Positions 1-10,740 of a stretch of 64,000 nucleotides of DNA are shown in pieces (within the stretch, counting starts at the first letter, position 1; every line of letters begins with the position of its first letter). A program made the translations under genes and the position numbers. The stretch spans positions 512,057 to 576,056 of the forward strand of contig VFFE01007072.1 in the NCBI GenBank assembly GCA_008921705.1, given 5' to 3'. Source of the DNA: Burhinus oedicnemus. Taxonomy: Eukaryota; Chordata; Aves; Charadriiformes; Burhinidae. The notes under the pieces were generated by a model that was not told where the DNA came from, searched no databases, and saw nothing but the letters and a program-made list of their open reading frames with translations.

Positions 1-894
1 TCGCATGGAAGTAACATTTTACTGCCAATTTTAGGGTCGGTTTGGCCTGGGCCTCAGCTGCATCATTCAAACATGTTAAAATTCAACATGCATATGCCTT
101 TAAAATGACAGTTGGGGCTTTAAAACTAAAATAGCTACAGATTTAACCCAAAGCTGCCATCCCTCTGTAAGGATCAGCAGTGTTTTTTATTAACTTAGAG
201 GCTTCCTTCCGTAATGATTAAGTGCACCTTGTTCACAGCTAATACCTTTTTAGGCAGCATAAACAAATAACTCTATTTGTAATCAATTCTAATTTATTCA
301 CACTTTAATTGAAATATCCCCTCCCTGCTACCACCCATAGCTGAGAAAACATGTTCGGCCCCATCTATCACGCAGGTGTAAACACTGCAACGCCGTGTGG
401 GTAATTATCCGAAGGAGAAATGCCGCTCAGCCAAATGCTCTTCTCATTTTAACTTCTTGATCCAACACATTGCTTCTGTCTTTCCCCATCCCCCCTTTTT
501 TCTTCTTTCTGATGTGCCGACCTTGTCAGTCAGCATGTGGATTAGAGGGCTGCTTGGGATTCCTGGTTCACCATTATCCCAAAGAGCCCGGGCCGGCTGC
601 AGAGGCTCTGCAGTGACTAATCAGCCATGCCACACATTCCTTCTTACAGCTTAAGCATTTCCCCATGTCACTACACTTAGGAGATGAGAAACTAGCCTGG
701 GAAACATTTTCACTACCCATTTTAATATAAACTACTTTTTTCCAAAGTCGCATCATCATCACCATTGATTGAAGAGAGGTCTGAAACGATGCCAGGCTGC
801 TCAGACCTGCAGATATGTCCAGCTACTGAGATGTAATGACTATCATACTTTACCCAGCTATATGTCACCTGTCACACAGGAATCACAAAGCAGT
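1..894. other. Unique non-coding sequence, AT-rich
   Basis: No gene is supported. The stretch is unique and AT-rich. It contains a forkhead-like TAAACAAATA (260-269) whose last bases form a hairpin with 7-bp arms (263-269 and 274-280, 4-base loop), followed by a run of homeodomain-like TAAT/AATTA words up to about 320. GTAATTAT occurs near 400. This could be a conserved enhancer, but conservation cannot be judged from one sequence. The short ORFs here on both strands have no recognisable product. Confidence 0.5.
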
Positions 895-1045
895 GTACGT
901 ATTTTCTTACCTAATCCTCTGAACACTGATACGGGATACCATCACCATTCCCATTTCACAAATGGAAAACCTGAGATACAGATGACTGGTGGCTTCTCCA
1001 GCAGTTAGACAGAGCTTGGGAATGCTAACCCCAGCGTCCTCACCT
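895..1045 (+). mobile_element. MIR-like SINE relic, sense orientation
   Basis: The order of motifs follows the MIR core and 3' part: CCTAATCCTCTGAAC (like the MIR TTTAATCCTCACAAC), then CCCATTTCACAAATGGAAAA followed by CCTGAGATACAGA (like CCCATTTTACAGATGAGGAAACTGAGGCACAGA), then AGCAGTTAGACAGAGCTTGGGAA (like the AGTGGCAGAGCTGGGA block). The copy is heavily diverged and has small indels. MIR elements are tRNA-derived SINEs mobilised by L2-type LINEs early in amniote history, so this copy would be inactive. Boundaries are approximate. A profile search would settle whether it is MIR proper or a bird/reptile relative. Confidence 0.6.
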
Positions 1046-2241
1046 GCCTCCCTCCTCTCTGGTGATACAGCGCTCACGGAAAACCAGCCGTTATGTTATG
1101 GCTATCAACATTCAGATGGACATACAGGAGCAGAACCCAAACCAAATATGACGGGTTTAACCCGGCAGTACATATTTTAACAGTGCGACACATAATCCAT
1201 CTTTTGGAAGGTGCTGGAGCTCATCTTTGGCAGGGAGCATCAGCACATACCGCCATGGATGTCAGATGGGACTAGAGCTGTTTTTTCCTTTCCTGAGCCA
1301 AAAACTGCTATGGCACTTAACCAACTATGTCCAGGGCTCCCTCCCTGAATTTGCAAGCCCACAAACGCATGCTGCATCTTCCAAAAGTCCCTGGATCAGT
1401 TCAAGTGCTACAACAAAGACAGATATTAAACTCCTACAATGCAAGGCTAAATGGTGGAGTGTTTTCCAGTTTTCCACTATATTAAGTTTCAGCTATTAAC
1501 CATTCGGCCAGTTTTCCGTGTGTGAATGCTTAATGCAGATGGCTCCGAACTGCTGGCTGGAGAGCCTGAAAAGAAACCTGCTCTGTCACACAGAGCATCT
1601 TGTTGCTTGGTTTCCATTAAGGTATGCTGACTTTTAAATAAACTGTCAAGTAAAGCTTGGCATTGAAAAAACCAAGTGAGTAGCTGTCTTTGTAGAAAAG
1701 CTGACAGCTCAGCTGTGGGTCAGATAGATAGCTGCCCAAGACTGAGCTCGAAAGGCTAACGCATCCTACTTGGAAGGGTGCCGTCGCTGGGATCTGCTTG
1801 CTTTGGGATTTACGGCTGCGCAATGCTTTGGGGTGATCTTAATGTCAGTTAACAGGCTACTGGCTGGCAGTTCATCTCCCTCTCCGCAAGCACTGGTTCT
1901 GGAATTAGAAAGTTTGGAGGTGCAAAAACATAATTGGAAAACTTTTTTTTTCCCCTGCTTAAAGGGCTAATTGATTTCACAGGTGTTTAATTATCATTTG
2001 CTGTGAGATAATACCTTGTAGTGCCATAAAAAATGGATTTAATTTTCAAGTGCTTGCAAAACCATTGCCAAAGCCAAGTTAGAGCTAAAGCTAGATAATT
2101 ATTCTATAAATCAAACACACTGCCTCCTTTCTTTGAAATTTTTAATACTTGGCTATAATGATATCTGACGACCTTGAAACTAACATAAAAAGGATTTTCT
2201 TGCCAAGTGCTGAAAGGCAGCCATTGGAGTATTTCTTTCAG
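1046..2241. other. Unique non-coding sequence
   Basis: I see no gene or recognisable repeat. The ORFs of 60-90 codons on both strands overlap one another and have no family resemblance. An AT-rich run at about 1968-2060 contains TTTAATTATC and several other homeodomain-like words, and could be a conserved element. Confidence 0.45.
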
Positions 2242-2354
2242 CCTGGTTCATTACCGCAGACGCCGCTGCCATGCTGCCCGTGCTGCAGGACTCCAAGGGA
2301 TGCTATGTCGTAAGCACAGCAGCAGCATGCACAAACAGTGATCTCAGCACCCAG
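2242..2354 (+). other. Weak exon candidate (113 nt, one open frame)
   Basis: An acceptor-like tract ending in ATTTCTTTCAG lies just before 2242, and a donor-like CCCAG|GTAATA follows at 2355. Between them only one of three frames is free of stops. It reads WFITADAAAMLPVLQDSKGC for its first part, with the methionine at 2271 in a fair start context (GCTGCCATGC), and stays open to 2354 with a 2-base leading phase. I do not recognise the peptide. The segment is slightly CpG-enriched relative to its flanks. An open frame of this length with flanking AG/GT occurs often by chance, so this is recorded only as a candidate exon of an unknown coding or non-coding transcript. Confidence 0.12.
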
Positions 2355-3794
2355 GTAATAGCCGAGTGCGGGTATGAGCATGAGCCCAATCTGAAAATGC
2401 AGACAAATTAATGAAAATCCAGCACGATTCTTCTAGGCCTGGCAATGGAAATGAAACCCAGCAACTAATGTCAAGGTTTTCTCCTTTCTGTGCCAGCACC
2501 TTCTTTGAGTCCAGAAGGTTGGGTTGACAATGAAAAAACAGGGAAGTAGAGTTTTTACTTTAATGTACTGCTAAAGGAACTTTGTTACATTTAAGATGGA
2601 CAGTAACCATTGAAATCTAAATCATCTTTAAAGTCTTCAGTGACATCACGGTTGGATTCAGTTCACTTCCATATTATGAACAGAAACATTTCGATACACA
2701 AGCCATTAAAGTCAATGTACATTCTAACACATAAAAATGCTCTAACGATTTTTGTCTAAATATTTACACAGAAAGGCCTGTAAATCTATATGGTGCATGC
2801 AAAGCACACGCAACATTTGGACTGCCAAATACTATCCAACTGGCTCCCAGTGTGGTGGTTACCCCACCTAGAATGAGTAGACTTACACGGTAGCAAATGC
2901 GGTCTCACCAACATCATTTGATGTTTAAAGATAACTGCTTATTTAACAAGTGTGCCAGAGAGGGTTCGTGGGTAACGTGTCAGAGGCAAACCTTGCCGAG
3001 ATGCCTCTCTAGGCAGTATTACGCCCCAGTTAGCAGAAACCTGCTAATAGCATCGTGTAGTGCTTCTTCTAAAACCGAACGCTGGCTCCTAGGCTTTGAA
3101 GTCCTCTAACAGCGCCTGTTTCACAGCAGCACCTCGCTGTGCTGGCAGCAAGAAAACTCACAACATGCCTGAATGAGAGAAGTCCATGAGGAACCAAATG
3201 CACTGCTCGCTTATATCTTCCAAGGACTGTAAATGCAGCACCACATATTGTGAATTCAGTACCCGCTAGGTCGGTGGGAAAGCATTGAAGACACTGATGT
3301 TGGCATGTGTGGATACACGCACAGGAACACACACAGCCACAGGGTAAGATTTTATGTGGACCCACCTCCCCCAGCACCCCCTCTGAAGTGACATAAATAT
3401 ATATGAATCGGCTTTGCCTGATACGTGCCCATCTGGTACTTATTGCCCATCAAGCCGCTGGACCCTTATCAGGTAAAGATAAGACAAACCTGTTAAGATG
3501 ATCCAGTGGTTCAGGCAGGTTTTTTGTAACAGGATTCTTCTAACAATAAATTATGCCAACACTTTGCATCATTATGGTAACTCTACCTTGCCATTTTCTG
3601 GAGATCACAAACTCCTTTTTGAATATTTTAATATAAAGAACGTCAGCCTGCCAGCGGGAGAACAAAGCAGCATCTCCATTTCACTGATGGGGAAACCGCC
3701 ACACAGCCTGAACTTGGGCTTCATCTACTCAGCCTTGTTCCCCAGTACTCTGCACAGAAAAATGCAGGAGTAAGTTGAAAGTAATATCAAACTC
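2355..3794. other. Unique non-coding sequence with a possible MIR scrap
   Basis: No gene is supported. Near 3670-3705 the words CATCTCCATTTCACTGATGG and GGGGAAACC recall the MIR CCCATTTTACAGATGGGGAAACTG block, but the flanks do not extend the match, so it is only a possible SINE fragment. The rest shows nothing recognisable. Confidence 0.4.
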
Positions 3795-4320
3795 TTGACA
3801 GTGTGCTTTGGCATTTCAACAGAGAACTAATGTCCTGGGATGCATCAAAAGAAGTGTGACCAGCAGGCTGAGGGAGGTGATGCTCCTCCTCTACTCCGCT
3901 CTGATGAGACCCCACCTGCAGTACTGCATCCAGCTCTTGAGCCCTCAGCACAGGAAAGACATGGACCTGTTGGAGTGGCCACAAAAATGATCAGAGGGAT
4001 GGCACACCTCTCCTGTGAGGAAAGGCTGAGAGAGTTGGGGTTACTCAGCCTGGAGAAGGCTCCAGGGAGACACTATTGCGGCCTTTCAATATGTAAGAAA
4101 GATGGAGACAGACTTTTTACCAGGGCCTGTAGTGACAGGACAATGGCTGCCCAGAGAAGCTGCAGATGCCCCATCCCTGGAAGTGTTCAAGGCCAGGTTG
4201 GATGTGGCTTTGAGTAACTTGGTCTAGTGGGAGGTGTTCCTGCCCATGGCAGGGGGGTTGGAACTAGATGATCTTTGAAGATCCCTCCCAATTCAAACCA
4301 TTCTGTGATTCTATGATTCT
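3795..4320 (+). mobile_element. CR1 LINE, 5'-truncated 3' end with frameshift and internal deletion
   Basis: This is the 3' end of a chicken-repeat-1 non-LTR retrotransposon. The first part encodes the C-terminal part of the CR1 reverse transcriptase. LGCIKRSVTSRLREV, then LLLYSALMRPHLQYC, lie in one frame, and KMIRGMAHLSCEERLRELG, then LLSLEKA, lie in another, so there is a frameshift at about 3977 where roughly a dozen bases of the usual sequence are missing. Next comes the 3' region with GTTCAAGGCCAGGTTGGATG, then GAACTAGATGATCTTTGAAG, and the terminal TTCTGTGATTCTATGATTCT, the family-specific 3' repeat. Comparison with the copy at 6480-6780 shows about 89 bases missing at 4141-4146. As is usual for CR1, it is severely 5'-truncated and has no poly-A tail. 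It is dead. Confidence 0.95.
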
Positions 4321-5639
4321 AATTTTTAAAATTGGGGATATTATATTCTGTCCCTCACAGAATGACTTTGTTTAGACTTTAGTCTTCTACTAGTAGTGAA
4401 GCAGTGTCAAACACTTGTCCTAAATAGCCCCATCTGGTCCCATTAACTGACCTCACATGCTGTGACAGTCCAGCTGTGAACATATTTGGGGTAATTTCCC
4501 ACTGCAAAGCCAGTTTTCTTATTGATTTATTCTCTAACTTTAAAAAAAAAAAAAAGCCCACTACTGGAATTTTAGTTATTAAAGCATCAGTTTGGATTAA
4601 AGACCCAAACAAAGAAAAATCCATACTGCATTTTCTGAACAAAGGACCAAATTTTAGCTCATCTGCCACCCACTCTAATTTTGAGATTACAGGACATACC
4701 TGAAAGCCTCAGAGTGCAGAGAAATAAAAGACTTATTGTGAGATTTCTCACCTGTCAACACCTGCTGGCTCTGAAGCTGATGATTCCCTCCTGCCTGTCA
4801 AAAAAAAAAAAAAAGGCCTCCAAATCTTTCTTAATTATTTTTAAGTAGCTCTTTATTGAAAACTTGAGGTTAAGAAATGATGAAGAGGATCAGTTTTCCG
4901 GAGTTTCATGCTTCAGTATCTGGGGCTACTGAATGTTTTAACTAACCTAGAAAGAGAAATTGTTGATTACAAGCCCTGGATGGTAAAATATGAATAAAAT
5001 CTGCACTCATTCATGCCACAGTCCAATAACTGGACCCAGCAGAGTCCAGAGGGCTCTGGTGTAAAGAACTTTGTCCTCTCCCTTAAGCTGCCTGCGGGAC
5101 TGGGACTTCAGCAGGATAGTAGAGAAAGTACAAACCCCTGAAGATTGAATTAGAAGGGGTTATCGTTTCTTTCTTGCTTTGAATGTCTGGCTGAGCCCTT
5201 TAACAAACAATTTAGAATAGTCCTTATGAAGCTTATCATTTTCTATTCAGCTCCACAGATTTTCCCATTATGGCTATCGAGCTCCTAAGTGGCTTGTTGG
5301 CATCTTTAAAAGTTATAGTCCTCTAGACGCAACATCTAAAAATGGAAAGCAAAGATGATGTGCAATACTGGGTCTAATTATGCAAGAGTTCATTTCTATG
5401 AATGACTGGATTTGTTTCCAAAAAAAAGAGGGACTTTACACAGGAACTGCTGGCAGAGCCTCATGTTGTCTAAGCATGCTGACCCAAAATGTGACCATGC
5501 TTGGAGGAAAAACTAGTTCAGCAAATCCACGGAATAAGTTTGAATGAAATAGAGAAGTGATTTATTTTTACTCACAAGTAGTCAGCTGCAGCTTAGTCCC
5601 CAGGAGTGGTAACATCCCAACATACCTAGTTACTTCAGT
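4321..5639. other. Unique non-coding sequence with two poly-A tracts
   Basis: No gene is supported. There are two homopolymer A runs: 14 bases at 4542-4555 and 15 bases at 4800-4814. Neither is preceded by anything that reads as a processed pseudogene or SINE, so they are probably simple A tracts. The rest is AT-rich and unremarkable. Confidence 0.5.
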
Positions 5640-5740
5640 ATTTTGGTTGTTTATTAGTTCTCATATTTGCCTTCATCTCAGGATCTTAAAGTATTTTCTT
5701 ACTCCTTTCTATAAATGAGACAAAGCTACCTCAAAAACAG
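5640..5740 (+). mobile_element. Possible MIR-type SINE scrap
   Basis: CATCTCAGGATCTTAAAGTA, then CTATAAATGAGACAAAGCTA, recall the sense order of MIR-family SINEs in reptiles and birds (a GATCTTAAAGTGCTTTACA-type word followed by a TTTACAGATGAGGAAACTGA-type word). The similarity is patchy and the element may be something else. Confidence 0.25.
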
Positions 5741-5754
5741 CAGTAGGGCACAAA

Positions 5755-5768
5755 GTGTGTGTGTGTGT
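5755..5768. repeat. (GT)7 microsatellite followed by G run
   Basis: Seven GT dinucleotides are followed by GGCGGGGGG. The tract is short and could vary in length between individuals. No function is indicated. Confidence 0.9.
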
Positions 5769-6479
5769 GGCGGGGGGAAGAACCCTAATTCCGTGTATTC
5801 TGATTTTGTAGCACTGAACTTTAGGGTGAAATCCCAGCACTGTTACAGTCCAGGGTGGGTTTCCACTGACTGACAGTGGGTGCTGATCTTCTGGACTTAA
5901 CAAGAACTAACTTCTGCAATAAAGCAGTGCAGTCAACAATGAGTATTAAAATAATTTTCATTTTCTAAGAGAGAGAGAAGAGCAGACAGCAGGAAGAAAT
6001 AAAAAAATTAACTGATAATTGTTTTTCAGTGATGCCTCCCATTCCCATCTTCAGTTTTGTTAACATGAAGCTAAATCAGACCACCCCATGTACAGTTGAG
6101 AACTAGGACTGTGCCTCACAGAGTGGCCAGGTAAAACAGGATCTGTCACTGCGCAGATCTGCTCCTTCTCTGCGCTTGATCACTTCTGCTGACTACAGTA
6201 AAATCAAAGTTTTCTATTATTTGCTCTTCTCAGCAAAAAAGGCAGCTAGAACAAGAGCATGGCTCCTCTGCATCTCTGCCTCACCAAGTCCCCTTCGGAG
6301 CTGGACTCTCCTCTCCTGCTGAGCCAGAGGAAAATGCGAGCTGTATGCTATTAAGTTTAAGTTTAGAATTCCAGCTGGCTTTTGTTAGGTGGTTTGTACC
6401 TTTTATAGGGGTGTTTAGGCAACCCCAGGGGTCTTTAGCTGATGTTACACCAGATCAGGGTGACTATACTCTATTCATT
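5769..6479. other. Unique non-coding sequence
   Basis: No gene is supported. A short AG-rich run lies at about 5969-5980. The sequence leading into the CR1 at 6480 shows no recognisable repeat of its own. Confidence 0.45.
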
Positions 6480-6780
6480 AGGGCTGGAGAGAGTCTTACC
6501 CACTTCCAACAGGACAAGAGGTAATGGTTTCAAACTGAAAGACGGTAGGTTTAGATTGGATATAAGGAAGAAATTCTTTACTGTGAGAGTGGTGAGACAT
6601 TGGAACAGGCTGCCCAGAGAAGCTGTGGATGGCCCATCACTAGCAGAGTTCAAGGTCAGGTTGGCTGGGGCTTTGAGCAACCTGATCTATTGAAGGATGT
6701 CCCTGCCCACAGCAAAGGGGTTGCACTAGATGATCTTTGAAGGTCCCTTCCAACCCAAACCTTTCTATGGTTCTACGATT
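6480..6780 (+). mobile_element. CR1 LINE, 3' end encoding the ORF2 C-terminus
   Basis: This second, better-preserved CR1 copy is in the same orientation as the first. A frame open from about 6520 to 6693 reads [20 protein letters not shown] and then [20 protein letters not shown], the characteristic C-terminal peptide of the CR1 ORF2 protein (endonuclease/reverse transcriptase). It is followed by AGATGATCTTTGAAGGTCCC and the terminal TTTCTATGGTTCTACGATT, a slightly mutated CR1 3' repeat. The reading frame ends with a stop at 6693, as expected near the natural ORF end. Everything upstream, including the whole endonuclease and most of the reverse transcriptase, is missing, so it is a dead 5'-truncated insertion. 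It retains the roughly 89-base block deleted from the copy at 3795-4320. Confidence 0.96.
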
Positions 6781-6861
6781 GCCCATGGTGGCACACGGGA
6801 CTTCTAGGTCCCAGTCTGAGCATACAAACTTGTTGTCTAAAAAACCCCACAAGCACGTTTC

Positions 6862-6914
6862 CATCCATGCATACTTACATACTTTTGCATCCATGCATAC
6901 TTTACATACTTTTG
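6862..6914. repeat. Tandem duplication, two units of 26-27 bp
   Basis: The unit starting CATCCATGCATACT occurs at 6862-6887 and again at 6888-6914, with a single extra T in the second copy. It lies between the CR1 end at 6780 and the CR1 tail fragment at 6920. The near-identity suggests a fairly recent local duplication. Confidence 0.9.
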
Positions 6915-6919
6915 CCAAG

Positions 6920-6976
6920 AAAGGTTGGACCAGATGATCCTTGAGGTCATAGAATACCAACCTGGTATTCTATGAT
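6920..6976 (+). mobile_element. CR1 3' tail fragment carrying a perfect 13-bp inverted repeat
   Basis: AGGTTGGACCAGATGATCCT followed by TGAGGTC is the CR1 3' tail of a subfamily that normally continues CCTTCCAACCTGGTATTCTA and then TGATT. Here the CCCTTCC part is replaced by CATAGAATACC, which is the reverse complement of the sequence just downstream. The result is perfect 13-bp arms (6947-6959 and 6963-6975) around a 3-base loop. The fragment is in the same orientation as, and about 140 bp after, the longer CR1 at 6480. It may be the end of a separate insertion. Confidence 0.85.
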
Positions 6977-8994
6977 TACGTGTACACACTTCCACACTGT
7001 TTACAAAGGACTTTGATCTGGAAACGACTGATGCATGTGCATATCCTTCCTCTTGCCTGACCCTGCCCTGACACACAAAGATCCTCACATACGATTTTTG
7101 CAAAATTACTTGAAAAAATCAAGGCCTGTTTTGAGAACAAAGTTAGAGGAATAGCCAATCAAAGCAAACTGAAAACCTCGTTTTGAAGGAGAGCTCTTCT
7201 CAAGCATGCAAAGCGAGTCTTTTGAAAACAAGTCTGCAAATGTAAGTGCCAAACTCTATCTAAACCAGACCATATCACAATTCTGAGCACCGCTTTTCAT
7301 TTTGCTCCTAGGAGTCCTAGGGAAACCACATACCTGCTGATGGTGAATGCCTGACTGCTCACATCCATACCCCTAATGCATCACCACAGTGTCAGGCATC
7401 TGAGCTATGTCAGGACCAATCCTAAGAAATGCAGACAGTGTTTCTTGGTCCCTATTGACGCCTGTTCCCGGTGCTCAGCACCACACAGAATCATGTTTCG
7501 CTTTTTTAGCATTCCTGCCCCGCTGGGCAGTGTCTGCCTGAACGTGGTACGTCTGTTTGTGAGCTAATACATTATTTACACAAACTATTCAGGCATAGCA
7601 GCAAGGATATAAAACATTTATCAACAAAGGGACTAGTTTGTCATTTTAAAATAATTATGTTTCTTTAAAGAAACCAACAAATTCAGTTGTCTCAGAATTA
7701 TTTATTAGGTTGCGCAGGCTTGCAAGGACTCTGTCTTTTGGAGGGAGAAGCCTCCACTCCAAATAAAGCTTAAACCATGAGAAATTTTATACCTCAGCAA
7801 GGAAATCTCAAGCTCGCAGGTTTCGTAGCCAGAACCCTAACGAGAAGCACAGGTCAGGTTAGGCGTATGATGGCACCTTCTCCTGTGATCTGCCAGACAC
7901 TGAAACACCTCGAATGAACTGCGGGGTTGCAGGGCAGGGAACTCTCATGTGTATTTGGAATTCTGCTCCACTGTCAGTAGCTGGAGCACACCTACACCAC
8001 ACTTACAGCTGGGAGCAGCTATACCAGCCCCAGCCCTGGTGGGATACAGCCAGGCATCTCCTCCAGCCCTGCTGGGAAATGTGCAGGGCCAGTCTGGCAC
8101 TGCCTGGCAAAAAAGCCCTTTGCTCTCTACCTGCTCCCTGTCCTGCACTGCCTTTTTATACCTCCTCCAGCAATTCAGGCGCAAGGACAAATGGAAAGGG
8201 AAAGGTATCGACATGCAAGTGCTCAGATCGGAGACGGACCTGTAATCCGGTGTGCTTTGCAGATTGCCAAGGAAAACATGACCATCCAGACAAAAGGGTT
8301 TACAAGGAGATGCCAGCAGTGATCCGATTAGTCGGAGGAACAACAGCTCTTCGGCTGAGTGCTAACAGCCAACAGATGGAGGGGAATGATGTTGACTGTA
8401 AGAGAGGCCCTGTGATGATGCAGTGCAACATGCAACTGGACTGCTTTTTTATACAGGTGTTTTAATTTTGATATTAGTTTTAAAATATTTGGTTTTGGAC
8501 CTTCCAGTGATAAGCACAGAGCAGGTACAATGACATCCGTAAAGGAGGCTTCTGTAGGTAACTTCAGCTTCCTACCTCTTATAAACGATAACTGCGGCAC
8601 CCTGCGCTGGCGGGAGAACAGGCTGCACAGTTCCCAGCTGAGACTGGGTTTTGTGTGCCGTGTCCCCGAGGGGTATAAATGAGACCGTGAGCTCTCTCTG
8701 CAAAATTCCGAGCAGCTGTTCTCCCCCAACTCCCTCTCTCAGACTCCAGATGGGCTGTGATACAGGCAGTTTCCTATAGCAGCGCCTGAAATCACGTGTT
8801 AGACGTGTCAGCAATTTCTGCCAACATCGGAGGCTAAAAAGGTACAGACCTGGAGCAGGTTTTTTGGAGGATCCTCATGCAGCGCACACATCTTTTACAT
8901 ACTGTTTAAGAGACTACAAAATGCAGTAAACCAAAATCCTCTGTAATGCCTGGCATCTGAAACAAGACTTTTTACCTTAGAAAGGAGCAATTCT
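6977..8994. other. Unique non-coding sequence
   Basis: No gene is supported. ORFs of up to 183 codons occur at about 7914-8465 and overlap open frames of similar length on the opposite strand and in other frames. This is the pattern of a locally GC-rich, stop-poor stretch, not of a gene. No domain or splice structure stands out. Confidence 0.45.
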
Positions 8995-9680
8995 GTAAAG
9001 GATTAGAGGGTCACCGTGGATAAGCAGCTCAAGGCTGTTACAGAAGAGCAAATGAATCCTTAGACACATCAACTATGTTGTACACACAGAGAAGAAATTG
9101 TCCCTGTGTACCTGCAGTCAGTGAGGCAGATGCCAGAAAACATCCAGTGCTAATACACCCAACATTTTAGAAAGATTCTGAATAACTGAATACAGAGAAA
9201 AGGCACAGAAAAGTTATTTAAGGGACTGTAGTAAATACCCTTCTGAGAGAGACTTAAAGACCTCAGTTTGTTCAGCTTATCAGAAAGAAGAGGAAGAAGC
9301 AGCTTGATTACAGCATGTAAGTGGCTCTACAGGGAGAAAAAGAAAAAGAACCGAGAGGTCTTCAACCTGCTGAAAAAGGGCACAACAAGAATCAAGAGGT
9401 GGAAGTTAAAAGTGAAAGAAACATCAATACAAATCTTTACTAACGCCCCAGCACCAACGGTATTTTAACCACCGAACCAAACTGCCACAAGAGATGGTGG
9501 CTCCTCTACTAAGTGATCTCTTGAAATCGGAAGCGAGTGCTTTACTGGAGGATACGCTGTAAGCCATCCAGGTTTACTGGATGCAGCGCAGGGGTAAAGC
9601 AGGTGACACAGAATGGGCTGCAGTGCACAGGAGATCAGACGGAGTAATCTCCCGCTCCATCTGGCCTTGCATTTTCTGTA
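8995..9680 (+). mobile_element. Ancient CR1/L3-type LINE relic, about 0.7 kb of the 3' part
   Basis: This is a heavily diverged copy of the amniote-age CR1 lineage, not the young avian subfamilies. In order it shows GGGTCACCGTGGATAAGCAG (reverse-transcriptase block), GAGAGACTTAAAGACCTCAG then TTTGTTCAGCTTATC, TTGATTACAGCATGTAAGTG, a TCAACCTGCTGAAAAAGG-type word, AAACTGCCACAAGAGATGGT then GGCTCC, and the 3' end CAGGAGATCAGACGGAGTAA followed by CCATCTGGCCTTGCATTTTC. These match the known order of that LINE's C-terminal coding region and 3' UTR. All frames are broken. Such copies are often shared by birds, crocodilians and turtles. Confidence 0.8.
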
Positions 9681-10740
9681 AAAGCTGCTAGTATCTGGTG
9701 CTTTCTGATCACCCTGAGCACAAAACCTCTACCTCCAGTATTCCATCATGCAAACTTCATCCAATTAGATTAGTACTGAAATGCATGGGGACACAAAAAG
9801 GGACAATATATTCTGATATGCAATCCACAGCACTACTTAGATCGCTTTACCAGAGTTACAATAAATTCTGTAAGACTAAACAATAACGGAATATACCCGA
9901 TAACAAATAACCTTCAGGATTTTTGCTACTTCAGACCAACACATTCAACTTAATCAAGAATTATTTATCTGATGAATGGGACAGTTTAAAAAGTATCTAT
10001 TTTTATAGATCTCAATTGGTTTCATTCCTATAAAACTCTTCATAAGACTTTTCCACAAGGATGATCATCCCAATCAAAGTACTAAGTGAAAAGGTTCACT
10101 CTTTGATTATCATTTTGGTAAATTTCATAGAGGCATCCATAAATTAGCAGGAAAGGAGCAAAAAAAGCCCAAACCAACAAATGATGATGCATAGGTAGAA
10201 ATTTTAAAATGAACTTTTTTAAAGGATTACTGAAACCCTCCCAAGTTCATCTGCAGATACTGGAAACATAAATGGATAAAACTGGAAACCTGGGGATTAG
10301 CAAAGCCATTACCACAATCACATTTTCCTTTTGCAGAATATTTTGCTTTCTCTCCCTCCACCTTTCAAAGCTTTATGATCTCTGTCTAGGAATGCAGCTA
10401 GTTTTTCCACAAAACGTACCAAGTCCTCTATAATTTAGCCTGGAACATTGGCGTTTATTATTTTTTGCAGTGAGCAGTCCTGTTTAAAACTTGTTTCTCA
10501 TCATGCATTAATATCCTGGTATGGGAGGTTTGCAGAAACGGAGAAAGAATGAGAAATAAATTTGAAGGCAGCTCCTTGCCTATTTTATCGTCCCCCAGGT
10601 TAGGCTGCATTCAGAGGGGGGGAAGGTCTGAGCACTGCAGTCACACCTCACAAATACAGTTTTTTTGGTTTATACCTTCCTCTGCTTCGGGTTTTCTTGC
10701 TCTGCTGAGTAAATACATCTTCAGCAGAAACCTGCCCAGG
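9681..10740. other. Unique AT-rich non-coding sequence
   Basis: No gene or repeat is recognised. AT-rich words are frequent, and there is an abrupt change to GC-rich, CpG-rich sequence at about 10.74 kb. Confidence 0.45.

Noticed and set aside
4542..4814. Two A14-A15 runs as possible retrotransposed poly-A tails
   Set aside because: No processed-gene or SINE body, and no target-site duplication, could be seen upstream of either run.
7914..8465. 183-codon plus-strand ORF
   Set aside because: Open frames of similar length lie on the minus strand and in another plus frame over the same GC-richer DNA. The translation has no recognisable domain or family.
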